A stretch of DNA of 64,000 nt from Paracoccaceae bacterium (GTDB lineage: Bacteria; Pseudomonadota; Alphaproteobacteria; Rhodobacterales; Rhodobacteraceae), in assembly GCA_024304985.1 (NCBI GenBank), contig JAMWZC010000003.1:144511-208510 (forward strand), written 5' to 3'. Both the position numbers and the translations under genes were made by a program. Below, one piece after another: positions 8,841-16,691 of this stretch (position 1 is the first letter of the stretch; each line of letters begins with the position of its first letter). The notes below the pieces were generated by a model that was not told the origin of the DNA, did no database searches, and saw nothing but the letters and a program-made list of their open reading frames with translations.

Positions 8841-8846
8841 TGGTGC
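8841..8846 (+). other. Putative left attachment core (attL)
   Basis: TGGTGC, identical to the last six bases of the tRNA-Leu gene as seen on the plus strand at 14738-14743. Joining the DNA left of this copy to the tRNA copy would restore a tRNA gene followed directly by the ZIP intergenic region. Six bases alone could recur by chance; support comes from the position at the composition switch and from the frame continuity described for 8847-8929. Confidence 0.55.
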
Positions 8847-8929
8847 ACCTAAAGGGAGAAACTTCGAACCCTTTATTTGCTGCGTTGGCGGCGTGGAACG
8901 ATGAACTACAGCACCGGAGTTACAGGTAG
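8847..8929 (+). pseudogene. Detached 3' end of the recombinase gene
   Basis: If 14743 is joined to 8847, as in an excised circle, the recombinase frame continues without a stop for 27 codons and ends at TAG 8927-8929. The tail would read HLKGETSNPLFAALAAWNDE and a few more residues. This is a plausible helical peptide with ordinary codon use, unlike the current tail read from antisense tRNA. In the integrated state this piece has no start and is probably not translated. Confidence 0.5.
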
Positions 8930-8986
8930 TTTCAACTCAGGCCCTCTCTTCGTCTGTGAGGGCACAAGCTAGTCAAAGCGAGCACG

Positions 8987-9006
8987 TTCTACTATATCAT
9001 GTAGAA
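8987..9006 (+). promoter_or_regulatory. Dyad in the promoter region of the island cargo operon
   Basis: TTCTAC and GTAGAA form a perfect 6-base inverted repeat around TATATCAT. TATATC could serve as a -10 box, with TAGTCA 17 bases upstream as a poor -35. The dyad lies 24 bases before the proposed TTG start at 9030, a position suited to an operator. Function is inference. Confidence 0.3.
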
Positions 9007-9029
9007 ACAACGACGAAAGAGCGCACCCC

Positions 9030-11516
9030 TTGTTGGATCGACTGAGAATTTGGTTAGGCTCACGGCCTTGGTATTGGCAGCTTCGAACCAAACTTGGAAA
9101 AATCAGGTTTGTGTTGGAGCGGAGCGCCTACAGAAGTAACAGCTCTGCGACAAAGGCAAGGGTGAATGCTCGAATTTTAGGTTCGTTCGCATGGGTGGGT
9201 GTGAAAAGCCTATTCTGGGTAATCTTGGGTTTGGCAGCGCTCATTTTTTCCGAGCGATATGTAAGAGACAACTACTCTTGGCTCGCCCCCCTCAGCACCC
9301 AAGATGAGAATTTCAACGTTGATCAGCTTAGGCTTTATGCCCAAGTGCTCACTGCCATTTTTTCTATTTATTTTGCGACGATCGGCATAATCTTAAGCGC
9401 AGGCTACACCAGACTTAGACGCGATATAATCCAAATGCTAACAAACGAACAGGTTGGCAGTGTGTACTCTCGCGTATTGGTGCTTGCAGCAATGTTCTGC
9501 TTGACCGCTACAGCTTTACCTTTGCTTGGTTTCAAACCCGGGATGTTTGTCTATGTTATCGGCACTATTTTGACGCTTTTAAGTGCTCTAGCGCTGTTTC
9601 CGTTGGGTCAGCGCTTGTTCAATTTCTTTGATCTCAACCTGCTTGTTGGAAGCGAGATACTTCCTCGTATCGCGCACCACATCGATGGTGCGGCTAACCA
9701 AAGAAATTCCATGACGTTAGCTAACCATCACTCAAACGCAGCACGTTATGCACTCGGCCAACTTTCATACATCAACAATCGAATCGAAGCTAACACGGAT
9801 ACCTTTGGCGACAACTTGCCTGTGTTGACCGACAACTATACGGCTCTGTTGATGCACTATCTCCATCGAAAGCACCGAATTGATCAAGAGAGCTATTGGT
9901 TTCCGAGACGTCGCAAGCACAAGCAATGGTTTCTGGCCGGAGACACCGCAACTTCTATGGCACTACAAACAAGCAGCCAGCAAATGCTGATCGAAGAGAA
10001 GCCTGATCAGCATTGGCTTGAGAACGAAGTTATTGATAAGCTCGCTGGTCACGTTAAACTTGCTTTTCAGGCCAAAGACTTTGAACTTGCGTTGAAACTG
10101 CTACATCGCTTCGAGAACCGAGTATCGGTTTATGCAGCAGAATTTGAATTCGATGTCGGCATGAAAGAGTTACAAAGGTTTAGGGAGATCATTGAACAAG
10201 CTTTTTCAGCAATTGACGCCTCAGCTAGCGACACCACCATAGTTAGAATTGGAATAGCTGATGCTTGGGCTGCATTAGGCAGTAATCTATGTTTAGAATC
10301 TCTTCGCCGCATGCTGACTTTCGAGAAAGAACTAAATCGTTTTCTAGAAGCCGACGAGTGGAGCGAAAAATCACTACGAAACTTGCCCGCATTTCTGCAA
10401 ATCGAACTTGCCTTCATCGTTGATCGGATAGAATTTGAGCAGGATATAGAAGGAGTTCGTCTCTCCAAACCGAAATACGTTCGGCAGTTGGCGATCCAGA
10501 AGTTGCTAAACCACTACAAACGAATACTGCCCCAGATATGTAACTTTCTTCAAGAAATGGTTCCCGAATTTGTGGCTACTTTGACGAAATTGAAGTTATC
10601 CGAAGCCGCTACTCAAGTCACACTAGCTAGCCTGCATAGTCACTGGAAGATTCCTCGTTGGTTGGAGGAATTGGCTGACCTCTTAGATCGCTACCAAAAG
10701 TTCGAGCACTATAAGGAGCAAGAATTCCTCCTACCGACAATCGACGTAGCCGAAATGGAAAGACAACTTGACTTAGCGCGAAATGCAGCTCTGGCACTTC
10801 TCGGAAGTGGAGCGACCGTCGCGCACATCTTTGACCCCAGCCACAACGACGAACTGCCAGACCATTTTGGTCAAGTATATTTTGAGTTAGCGGAAGCGTG
10901 CATTGATGCTCTCCAGCGCAATGATGAAAGTCAATTGAACAAGATAGTCCCAATGTTCATGACACTTGCATTTCAGGCATCGGAAATAAAGTTTACGGAC
11001 CCGTCGCTCGACATAGACAATGAGTTTCGGCTTCATCTCATTTCCACGGTGATTAACGATTTGTCGTCGTTCTTGGGTTTCGCTATTCTCTATGCTGCAT
11101 ACTTTAACAACAGCAAACTGGCGGATTCAGCGCTTGCAAAATTTGATGTTTGGATAAACAACGTCACTGACAAGCAATACTATCTAAAAAGAATGATTCT
11201 GTTTTCCAATCCCCGCAGCTTCAGCATGAGAGCTTCACCGCGCGGAATGATTCGTATGAATTGGAAAATTTCCTTTGAGCAGCTTGCGAGAACCGATGGA
11301 TTTGGAAGTGATATGGGAATGACGCAGGGCAAAGCGCACCCCAATAAAACCGTGCGCACATTTTTGGACTCTTACTCTGATGCTTCTCATCTTTTCTTTG
11401 CAAAACATATCTTACCAAATCTTGAGCCATTTGAGGCTGACATAGACCACCACATCATCGACCTTGCCCGCAGATTGAGGGACGAAAGCGACGAGGTCCA
11501 ACATGAAGATCTTTAA
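9030..11516 (+). CDS. Four-helix membrane protein with large helical cytosolic domain (unknown family)
   Basis: I do not recognise this 828-residue protein. A basic N-terminal stretch (residues 1-50) is followed by four membrane helices at about 55-74, 103-125, 147-167 and 172-192, then about 630 residues with no further obvious helix through the membrane. That part is rich in L, E, K, F and I and looks all-alpha. The layout and the segment after helix 2 (GYTRLRRDIIQ) faintly recall DUF2254 proteins, but I would not assign it. The start is TTG (9030, or the next codon); the first in-frame ATG lies beyond helix 2. No nuclease, NTPase or other catalytic motif was found. It overlaps the next gene by 14 bases, so the two are almost certainly co-expressed and probably partners. 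Confidence 0.7.
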   Translation: MLDRLRIWLGSRPWYWQLRTKLGKIRFVLERSAYRSNSSATKARVNARILGSFAWVGVKSLFWVILGLAALIFSERYVRDNYSWLAPLSTQDENFNVDQLRLYAQVLTAIFSIYFATIGIILSAGYTRLRRDIIQMLTNEQVGSVYSRVLVLAAMFCLTATALPLLGFKPGMFVYVIGTILTLLSALALFPLGQRLFNFFDLNLLVGSEILPRIAHHIDGAANQRNSMTLANHHSNAARYALGQLSYINNRIEANTDTFGDNLPVLTDNYTALLMHYLHRKHRIDQESYWFPRRRKHKQWFLAGDTATSMALQTSSQQMLIEEKPDQHWLENEVIDKLAGHVKLAFQAKDFELALKLLHRFENRVSVYAAEFEFDVGMKELQRFREIIEQAFSAIDASASDTTIVRIGIADAWAALGSNLCLESLRRMLTFEKELNRFLEADEWSEKSLRNLPAFLQIELAFIVDRIEFEQDIEGVRLSKPKYVRQLAIQKLLNHYKRILPQICNFLQEMVPEFVATLTKLKLSEAATQVTLASLHSHWKIPRWLEELADLLDRYQKFEHYKEQEFLLPTIDVAEMERQLDLARNAALALLGSGATVAHIFDPSHNDELPDHFGQVYFELAEACIDALQRNDESQLNKIVPMFMTLAFQASEIKFTDPSLDIDNEFRLHLISTVINDLSSFLGFAILYAAYFNNSKLADSALAKFDVWINNVTDKQYYLKRMILFSNPRSFSMRASPRGMIRMNWKISFEQLARTDGFGSDMGMTQGKAHPNKTVRTFLDSYSDASHLFFAKHILPNLEPFEADIDHHIIDLARRLRDESDEVQHEDL

Positions 11517-12495
11517 GGCTGAACCGATCCGTCACTACCAATCTCACGATATGCGTCTTGACTTCATTGACCGAGTTCTGGCCCGATCTGAGCGGGAAGA
11601 TCGAAACTTTAATCGACACATGTTTCACCAAGATTTTACGATGTTGTTCAACTATCTGAACAACAGAAATGGTCACCTGTTCATTGTTGATTCTAATGAC
11701 AACGAGCTGACACAACTACTTCTAAGAAGCGTCCAGACGAGAGACTCACGCCGCCCGGTCGACGAGAAAATAAGGGCGTTGATTGAGGAAATTTCACAAA
11801 CAATGCTGTTGCGTGGAAAGTCCTATTATTACGTTTTTGGTGATCGAGAGCGGCAGGACATGCACATTGCTCAGTTTAGCGCAATTGGCGTCATTAACCT
11901 GTTTGGCCTATACTGTCAGTGGGTGCCTAGGCGAATGGACCGGAACTGGGATAGAAGCGACGTAGAGCTTCCGAGAGAGGCACGTATTTTGGACTCCAGC
12001 AAGGTGATGCGCTTTCTTTTATCGAAACCAATGCACCGTATGCTGACGAAACAGAACAGGATATTAGCTTCCCTCGACAAGTACCGCTTTGGAACAGAAG
12101 AGTTGCATGCACAGGTGACTCATGAGAATCCCGAGCCTGTCAATTATTTCGATTTCAACGCTTGGAAAGATACGCAGGACCGTGCGCTGTATCGCGGCAC
12201 TCGTGAATCTGGATGGAACGGCAGAAAATATGATGCCTCCAAGCGCTCAGAATTTTTCGTATGCCATCGTTTGATACGCTTCCGACGAAATCAACTCACC
12301 CTACGCGATGACATCCTCCGCCAGCTCAGCGCTGAGCTGACCAAAATCGGAAAAAGGTACAATCCTGAGTTTGCTGTGAGCATAAAGCCATCTGACGAGC
12401 TGCCAAGCATCAAACAACTCGACGGGTTGGAGGCTAGGCTGAAAAGAGAAGAAGTTGGTTTTACGGAAATCACTGATTTTTGCTTCAAGCGCTAA
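11503..12495 (+). CDS. Unknown 330-residue soluble protein, partner of the membrane protein
   Basis: The ATG at 11503 lies inside the end of the upstream gene (14-base overlap) with GAGG just ahead. The protein is basic and aromatic-rich, without signal peptide or membrane helix. An aromatic run, LLRGKSYYYVFGDRE, sits near residues 102-116. Cysteines are few (a YCQW near residue 137, FFVCHRL near 250, and one close to the C-terminus). A basic middle (RRMDRNWDRSD, then SKPMHRMLTKQNR) could bind nucleic acid. A second aromatic patch (NYFDFNAWKD) lies near residue 211. No family was recognised. The strict pairing with the membrane protein suggests a two-component sensor/effector pair, which is inference. 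Confidence 0.72.
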   Translation: MKIFKAEPIRHYQSHDMRLDFIDRVLARSEREDRNFNRHMFHQDFTMLFNYLNNRNGHLFIVDSNDNELTQLLLRSVQTRDSRRPVDEKIRALIEEISQTMLLRGKSYYYVFGDRERQDMHIAQFSAIGVINLFGLYCQWVPRRMDRNWDRSDVELPREARILDSSKVMRFLLSKPMHRMLTKQNRILASLDKYRFGTEELHAQVTHENPEPVNYFDFNAWKDTQDRALYRGTRESGWNGRKYDASKRSEFFVCHRLIRFRRNQLTLRDDILRQLSAELTKIGKRYNPEFAVSIKPSDELPSIKQLDGLEARLKREEVGFTEITDFCFKR

Positions 12496-12847
12496 ATGCA
12501 CCTCCAGCTTCTATAGAAAGCATGACAGCAATTTTAATTTTAACATCTATGATTCGCTTGGAATGAGTGTCAGGAAAAATGACACGATTCTCGCATCACT
12601 CTGACGGTGTGCTGTTTTGCGAGATTTCGGATGTGCTGAATTCAATATTCAAATTTCCGGACAGTCGCATTTCTTGCGTTCGAACGCTTGCAATGTGCCA
12701 ATTTCCATAACTCTGCCTGTGCTCTTTTCTAAGAGAAAATGTCATTTATACTATCCTTTTCAAAGTGTTGTGAGCCGTTCTAGCTTGTTGTCACTCCTCG
12801 GATTTTTTCCGAGTGCAACATGAACAACAAACAAGGAGAGTTCGAAC
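12496..12847 (+). other. Gene-free stretch between cargo operon and 93-residue gene
   Basis: About 350 bases of AT-rich DNA. The only long plus-strand frame (12617-12823) starts with TTG, lacks a ribosome site and is poor coding sequence. The notable content is a likely promoter with a short dyad at 12725-12752 and a CTCGG/CCGAG hairpin around a T-run near 12797-12813. I see no tRNA or recognisable small RNA. The length would allow an unseen non-coding RNA. Confidence 0.4.
12725..12752 (+). promoter_or_regulatory. Likely promoter with operator-like dyad for the 93-residue gene and recombinase
   Basis: TATACT at 12747-12752 matches the -10 consensus in five of six positions. Just upstream, TTTTCT and AGAAAA form a perfect inverted repeat around AAG (12725-12739), covering the -35 to -10 interval. 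A repressor bound there would block the promoter. The following ATG is at 12848, giving a leader of roughly 90 bases. Confidence 0.35.
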
Positions 12848-13129
12848 ATGCCCAACACCACTGACACCAGCAACGTAGTCCCGCTCATCACGCCCACATA
12901 CAATGATATTGAGGGCCGCTCTGACCTCGCGGTCTATGGACCACACTTAGACGGTTTCGATCTGACTCCTGCTCAGCGTGACGAGTTTCTAAAGATGCTC
13001 TGGATCATCCTCGCCGGATTTGTCGATTTTGGATATGGCATTCATCCTACGCAGTATCACAGCGAACCCGAAGACCTGGATCATGAAATCATCAGCACGG
13101 TAGATGAGTACTTCAAGGACGCGGCGTAA
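12848..13129 (+). CDS. Small acidic protein upstream of recombinase (unknown)
   Basis: A 93-residue protein with a strong ribosome site (AAGGAG, ten bases before the ATG). It is acidic and has one hydrophobic helix in the middle (MLWIILAGFVDFGYG, about residues 50-64), too short and mixed to be a confident membrane span. The C-terminus is strongly acidic (EPEDLDHEIISTVDEY). No helix-turn-helix was seen. It lies 74 bases upstream of the recombinase on the same strand and probably shares its transcript. A recombination directionality factor or regulator of the recombinase is possible, but this comes from position only. Confidence 0.7.
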   Translation: MPNTTDTSNVVPLITPTYNDIEGRSDLAVYGPHLDGFDLTPAQRDEFLKMLWIILAGFVDFGYGIHPTQYHSEPEDLDHEIISTVDEYFKDAA

Positions 13130-13158
13130 ACCCATTCCATTCCAAACTCTAATTATCC

Positions 13159-13183
13159 CTGCAGCGCTTTAGGCGCGCTGCAG
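13159..13183 (+). promoter_or_regulatory. Perfect 9-bp hairpin ahead of the recombinase
   Basis: CTGCAGCGC and GCGCTGCAG pair perfectly around TTTAGGC. No T-run follows, so it is not a standard terminator. It ends about 20 bases before the recombinase ATG and 10 bases before its GAGGAAG ribosome site. It could act as an mRNA processing or attenuating structure, or as a protein-binding dyad. Confidence 0.45.
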
Positions 13184-13203
13184 CCGAACCTCGAGGAAGT
13201 AAG

Positions 13204-14856
13204 ATGAGTAACAAAGCTTCAACAAATTCGCCGCAGCAATGTGTGATCTACGTCCGTGTTTCTTCAAGAAAGCAGGTCGGTGAGGGTGCTGGCCTTTCTA
13301 GTCAGGAGAAGAGCTGCAGAAGGTATGCCGCTGAAAAGGGATATGAGGTTATTGAAGTATTCAGCGACGTTATCTCTGGTACTATGGGGGAACGTGCTGG
13401 GACAAAGGCTCTTGTCCAGTATCTTAGAAAACACCGTTCAAAGAACCTCAGAGTGATTGTGGACGATGTCGACCGGTTCGCGCGAGATGTTTCGGTTTAC
13501 GGTGATCTGTACAAAAAACTTCGAGCCGTGGATGCACGGCTGGAGAGTCCAAATTTTACATTGTCAGAAGACGCGCATTCGAGCTTCGAAATTAAGCTTC
13601 GAGTTCTTTTGGGCGAATTGGAGGTCGGTAAGAATAAAGAACGTTCCCGACAACGCGTGATCGCGCGACTCTCTTCAGGATACTGGACGTTCTCTGCTCC
13701 GGTTGGCTACCAGTACGAGAACAGGCGCAGCCCAGAGGGCAAAGTTTTGGTTCGGCATGAACCAGTTGCATCTATCCTTGCAGAGGCTTTGGAAGGCTTT
13801 GCCACGGGTCGCTTTCAATCTCAATCGGAAGTGAAGCGCTTCTTGGACTCAAAGCCTGACTTCCCAAAGGATTACCAAGGAGCTGAAGTCAGATTTGATC
13901 GTATCAAGGTGTTCCTAACCAATCTGCTGTACGCAGGATACTTGGAGCGCCCTGAACGAGACATTCCGCTCACCAAGGGCGTTCATGAACCGATCATTTC
14001 GTATGACACTTACCTCATCATCCAAAATCGCCTTCAGTCGTCAGCAGTCGCGCCATCACGGCAGAACGTAGATACAGAGTTTCCGTTACGAGGCTTTCTG
14101 GTTTGCTCCAAATGCGGTCGCAAGCTGACCTCTTGCTGGTCACGCAGTCGAACTGGTCGGAGATACCCATACTACCTATGCCAATATCGCTCCTGTTCTG
14201 AAAAGGGAAAATCGGTGCCGAGAGACAAGGTTGAGAAGCAGTTCGAAGCTCTGCTGCAGTCGCTCGAACCGGACGAGGCAACACTCGCCGTTGCTGACAA
14301 AATTTTTCGCGATGCGTGGGACCGGAGAGGAAGTTGGGCAAAAAGGGAAATCGCCAGACTTCGGAAGCGCATCACTCAAATCGAAGTTGAAAGTTCGAAC
14401 GTGCTCGATCGCGCTGCTCGAACTCAAAACGACATTGTAGCTGCAGCCTACGAAGCAAAGGTCAACGGAATGCATGCGGAAAAGGCAAAAATTGAGGCTG
14501 AAATTGAACGAATGAACTTCCCCGAACGCACTTTCGACGAAATGTTCGAACTCGCTATGCAGTTTCTCGCAAACCCTTATAAGATATGGGAAAAACCCAG
14601 TTACACGCTGAAGAGAATGGTCTTAAGGCTCGCTTTTGCCGATCCACTGGAATTCGACCGATTTGAGGGTGTTCGAACTCCAAAAACCACCTTACCGTTC
14701 AAGGCCTTAAGCTACTTGAAGGGTTCAGATTTTAAAATGGTGCCCGCGGCCGGATTCGAACCGGCACGGCCTTGCGGCCTGAAGATTTTAAGTCTCCTGT
14801 GTCTACCATTCCACCACGCGGGCGCGCGGGACAGGTGGGCGGACAATAGCCAATGA
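13204..14856 (+). CDS. Large serine recombinase (site-specific integrase) with tRNA-derived tail
   Basis: 550 residues as it now reads. The N-terminal resolvase domain has YVRVSS, with catalytic Ser20, and [11 protein letters not shown] recombinase domain follows (YAGYLERPE). Next come a zinc ribbon (CSKCGRK at about residue 300, CQYRSC further on) and a coiled coil (about 380-440, [11 protein letters not shown] onward). These are the parts of a large serine integrase. The ribosome site is GAGGAAG. The last 37 or so residues (from [11 protein letters not shown]) are read from the antisense strand of tRNA-Leu and beyond, so they do not belong to the element's own gene. The natural tail is probably the piece at 8847-8929. 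It likely catalyses insertion at the tRNA 3' end. Confidence 0.9.
   Translation: MSNKASTNSPQQCVIYVRVSSRKQVGEGAGLSSQEKSCRRYAAEKGYEVIEVFSDVISGTMGERAGTKALVQYLRKHRSKNLRVIVDDVDRFARDVSVYGDLYKKLRAVDARLESPNFTLSEDAHSSFEIKLRVLLGELEVGKNKERSRQRVIARLSSGYWTFSAPVGYQYENRRSPEGKVLVRHEPVASILAEALEGFATGRFQSQSEVKRFLDSKPDFPKDYQGAEVRFDRIKVFLTNLLYAGYLERPERDIPLTKGVHEPIISYDTYLIIQNRLQSSAVAPSRQNVDTEFPLRGFLVCSKCGRKLTSCWSRSRTGRRYPYYLCQYRSCSEKGKSVPRDKVEKQFEALLQSLEPDEATLAVADKIFRDAWDRRGSWAKREIARLRKRITQIEVESSNVLDRAARTQNDIVAAAYEAKVNGMHAEKAKIEAEIERMNFPERTFDEMFELAMQFLANPYKIWEKPSYTLKRMVLRLAFADPLEFDRFEGVRTPKTTLPFKALSYLKGSDFKMVPAAGFEPARPCGLKILSLLCLPFHHAGARDRWADNSQ
14738..14743 (+). other. Putative right attachment core (attR)
   Basis: TGGTGC at 14738-14743, forming the CCA end, discriminator and last acceptor bases of tRNA-Leu on the opposite strand, and matching 8841-8846. 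The recombinase frame passes through it. Confidence 0.5.
14738..14823 (-). tRNA. tRNA-Leu(UAA)
   Basis: 86 nucleotides including encoded CCA. The acceptor arms GCCCGCG and CGCGGGC pair fully with A as discriminator. The anticodon loop is CTTAAAA (anticodon TAA, stem GGAGA/TCTTC), a class II variable arm is formed by GGCCGCAAGGCC, and the T-arm is GCCGG-TTCGAAT-CCGGC. The 3' end is the integration point of the neighbouring island, which leaves the tRNA intact. Confidence 0.95.
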
Positions 14857-14965
14857 CCGGGCGGTGTAAAGCGCAGGCGTGACGGATCACGCCTCGCCGC
14901 CGCCCCTGCCCGGCCCTGACTGAAGCGCGCTTGACGCAGCCGACAAAACCTTCAATCGTGGCGGC

Positions 14966-15766
14966 ATGTTTCCCATCCGTGATCACAACCCTTCGCAAAA
15001 GACGCCATATGTCACCTACGCGCTGATCGTGGTGAACGTGCTGGTCTTTGTCAGCTACTGGCCGCTCATGTCGGACGCGCGGGCGATCAATGCCTTCTTC
15101 GGCACCTATGCCATGATCCCAGCCCGCGTATCCGCCGGATCGGACTGGCTGACGCTCGTCACCTCGATGTTCCTGCATGGCGGGCTGATGCATCTGGGTG
15201 GCAACATGCTGTTTCTGTATATCTTCGGCGACAATCTGGAAGAAGAGCTGGGCCATACACGCTTCCTGGGATTCTACCTGCTCTGCGGCCTGCTGGCGGG
15301 GGCGGCGCATGTGATATCTGCCCCCGGATCGATGGTCCCGACGGTCGGCGCATCCGGGGCCATCGCGGGCGTGATGGGGGCCTATCTGCTGATGTTCCCA
15401 AAGGCGCGGGTGGATGTGCTGTTCATCTTCATCGTGTTCTTCAAGATCTTCCCCGTGCCGGCCTGGATCATGCTGGGCATCTGGTTCGGCCTGCAACTCT
15501 TCAATGGCGTGGGCGTCGATCCGCAGGCGGGCGGCGTGGCCTACTGGGCCCATGCGGGCGGCTTTCTGGTCGGGCTCGCGCTGATCGCGCCCCTGTGGCT
15601 CGCGCGGGGCGGCCCGGCCTACTGGAACCGCACCCAAGGCCATCCGCCCCACCCCGAGGCGCAGTATCGCATGGTGCGCAGCTCTATCCCGGCAGCCGGG
15701 CGGCGCGTCAACGGCACGCCCCCGCCCCGGATCACCGACATCCCCCGCAGCGGGCGGCGGCGATGA
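14966..15766 (+). CDS. Rhomboid family intramembrane serine protease
   Basis: A 266-residue protein with six predicted membrane helices. The rhomboid catalytic set is visible: HGGLMHLGGNMLFL in helix 2 with the structural HxxxxHxxxN pattern (His71, His76, Asn80), the nucleophile Ser130 in GASGAI, and His196 in AHAGGF. Rhomboids cut helices of membrane substrates within the bilayer; no substrate is evident. A proline- and arginine-rich cytoplasmic tail of about 50 residues follows the last helix. The stop overlaps the start of the GFA-like gene as ATGA, so the two are coupled. Confidence 0.9.
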   Translation: MFPIRDHNPSQKTPYVTYALIVVNVLVFVSYWPLMSDARAINAFFGTYAMIPARVSAGSDWLTLVTSMFLHGGLMHLGGNMLFLYIFGDNLEEELGHTRFLGFYLLCGLLAGAAHVISAPGSMVPTVGASGAIAGVMGAYLLMFPKARVDVLFIFIVFFKIFPVPAWIMLGIWFGLQLFNGVGVDPQAGGVAYWAHAGGFLVGLALIAPLWLARGGPAYWNRTQGHPPHPEAQYRMVRSSIPAAGRRVNGTPPPRITDIPRSGRRR

Positions 15767-16140
15767 GCGCGCCACACCGCCTGACCTGCCATTGCGGCGC
15801 GGTGGAACTCTCCGTCCACCTGTCCGACGGCCTTGCCACGGCGCGGCGCTGCGACTGTTCCTTCTGCCGCAGACGCGGGGCCATCGCGGTCTCTGCGCCG
15901 CTGGACGGGATCACGATTCTGAAAGGCGCGGACAACCTGACGCTCTATCGATGGGGCACGGGGGCGGCGAAACACTGGTTCTGCAAGACCTGCGGCATCT
16001 ATACCCATCACCAGCGCCGGTCGAACCCCAACCAATTCGGCGTGAACGCCGCCTGTCTTGAGGGCGTGAACCCGCGTGATCTGGACCCTGTGCCATGGGT
16101 GGACGGGGTCAATCACCCCTCCGACCGCAAACCCGCTTAA
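15763..16140 (+). CDS. GFA-family (glutathione-dependent formaldehyde-activating-like) zinc protein
   Basis: A 125-residue protein of the Gfa/CENP-V fold. The expected zinc cysteines are present: CHCGAV near the N-terminus, CDCSFC around residues 28-33, and CKTCGIY further on. The ATG at 15763 overlaps the rhomboid stop; the longer upstream frame is inside that gene. Despite the family name, most such proteins have no proven role in formaldehyde metabolism. The 3' end overlaps the convergent thioesterase gene by four bases. Confidence 0.85.
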   Translation: MSAPHRLTCHCGAVELSVHLSDGLATARRCDCSFCRRRGAIAVSAPLDGITILKGADNLTLYRWGTGAAKHWFCKTCGIYTHHQRRSNPNQFGVNAACLEGVNPRDLDPVPWVDGVNHPSDRKPA

Positions 16141-16631
16141 GACGGGGTCATCTTCATGATGATGCAGGTCGTGGTGCCGGTGGCATAGAGCTTGCCATCC
16201 TCGATCCCCCGGATCTCGCCCTCGGCCACCCCGGTGGAGCGGCCCGCATGCTGCACCCGTCCCGTGGCACGCACCTGCATCCCGATGGGGATCGAGCGCA
16301 GGATGCTCACCTTGTATTCCAGCGTGGTATAGACCGAGCCCTTGGGCACCTTGGTCATCACGGCGCAGGCCATGCAACTGTCCAGCACCGTGCCATACCA
16401 GCCACCATGCACCGTGCCCATCGGGTTGGTATGTTCAAACAGCGGCGCGCCGACAAAGACGACCTCGCCATCCGCCACGCTGTCGGGCCAATAGTTCAGC
16501 GTGGCCCCGATGGGCGGTCCTGCCAATTGCCCGGCAAGCATGTCCTGCATGAACTCCAGCCCCGAACGCGAGAGCATCTCCTCGGGGCTGGCCAGCTCTT
16601 CCGGACGGGTGGCGATGCGACGATTGATCAT
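16137..16631 (-). CDS. PaaI-type hotdog-fold thioesterase
   Basis: A 164-residue acyl-CoA thioesterase-like protein. The hotdog signature NPMGTVHGGWYGTVLDS contains the active-site region (HGG and the following Asp), and VYTTLEYKVSILRSIP is the typical following strand pair. PaaI-group enzymes hydrolyse aromatic or short acyl-CoA esters; the substrate here is not clear. GGAGAG precedes the ATG. It lies 60 bases after metF on the same strand and may share its transcript. Confidence 0.82.
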   Translation of the reverse strand: MINRRIATRPEELASPEEMLSRSGLEFMQDMLAGQLAGPPIGATLNYWPDSVADGEVVFVGAPLFEHTNPMGTVHGGWYGTVLDSCMACAVMTKVPKGSVYTTLEYKVSILRSIPIGMQVRATGRVQHAGRSTGVAEGEIRGIEDGKLYATGTTTCIIMKMTPS

Positions 16632-16691
16632 GACGGCTCTCCCAGTTGCGCGACCAGATTGGCGCGCAAGGGCGGAACCGGCAAGACCCTG

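Larger units (their letters stand above)
8841..14743 (+). mobile_element. Integrative island bounded by TGGTGC at tRNA-Leu
   Basis: About 5.9 kb of visibly AT-richer DNA between the ZIP gene and tRNA-Leu(UAA). The right border coincides with the CCA end of the tRNA gene (TGGTGC at 14738-14743, antisense of the tRNA 3' end). The same six bases occur at 8841-8846, 14 bases after the ZIP stop, exactly where composition changes. Contents, all on the plus strand: an 828-residue membrane protein gene, an overlapping 330-residue gene, a 93-residue gene and a large serine recombinase gene. A short core suits a serine integrase. No replication, conjugation or phage structural genes are present. Confidence 0.7.

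Noticed and set aside
8841..8874. tRNA 3'-end-like fragment or terminator next to the ZIP gene
   Set aside because: AAAGGG/CCCTTT can pair and TTCGAACC resembles a T-loop, but the loop is 12 bases and no tRNA fits. The stretch is better explained as att core plus detached recombinase end.
11503..12495. Phage portal-like protein
   Set aside because: The LLRGKSYYYVFGD stretch vaguely recalls portal proteins, but length, context and the rest of the sequence do not fit.
12617..12823. 68-codon frame in the island gap
   Set aside because: TTG start, no ribosome site, cysteine- and serine-rich low-quality sequence.
14719..14726. AAGGGTTC as inverted copy of GAACCCTT at 8866-8873
   Set aside because: An 8-base match between two AT-rich borders is not rare and does not coincide with the tRNA end.
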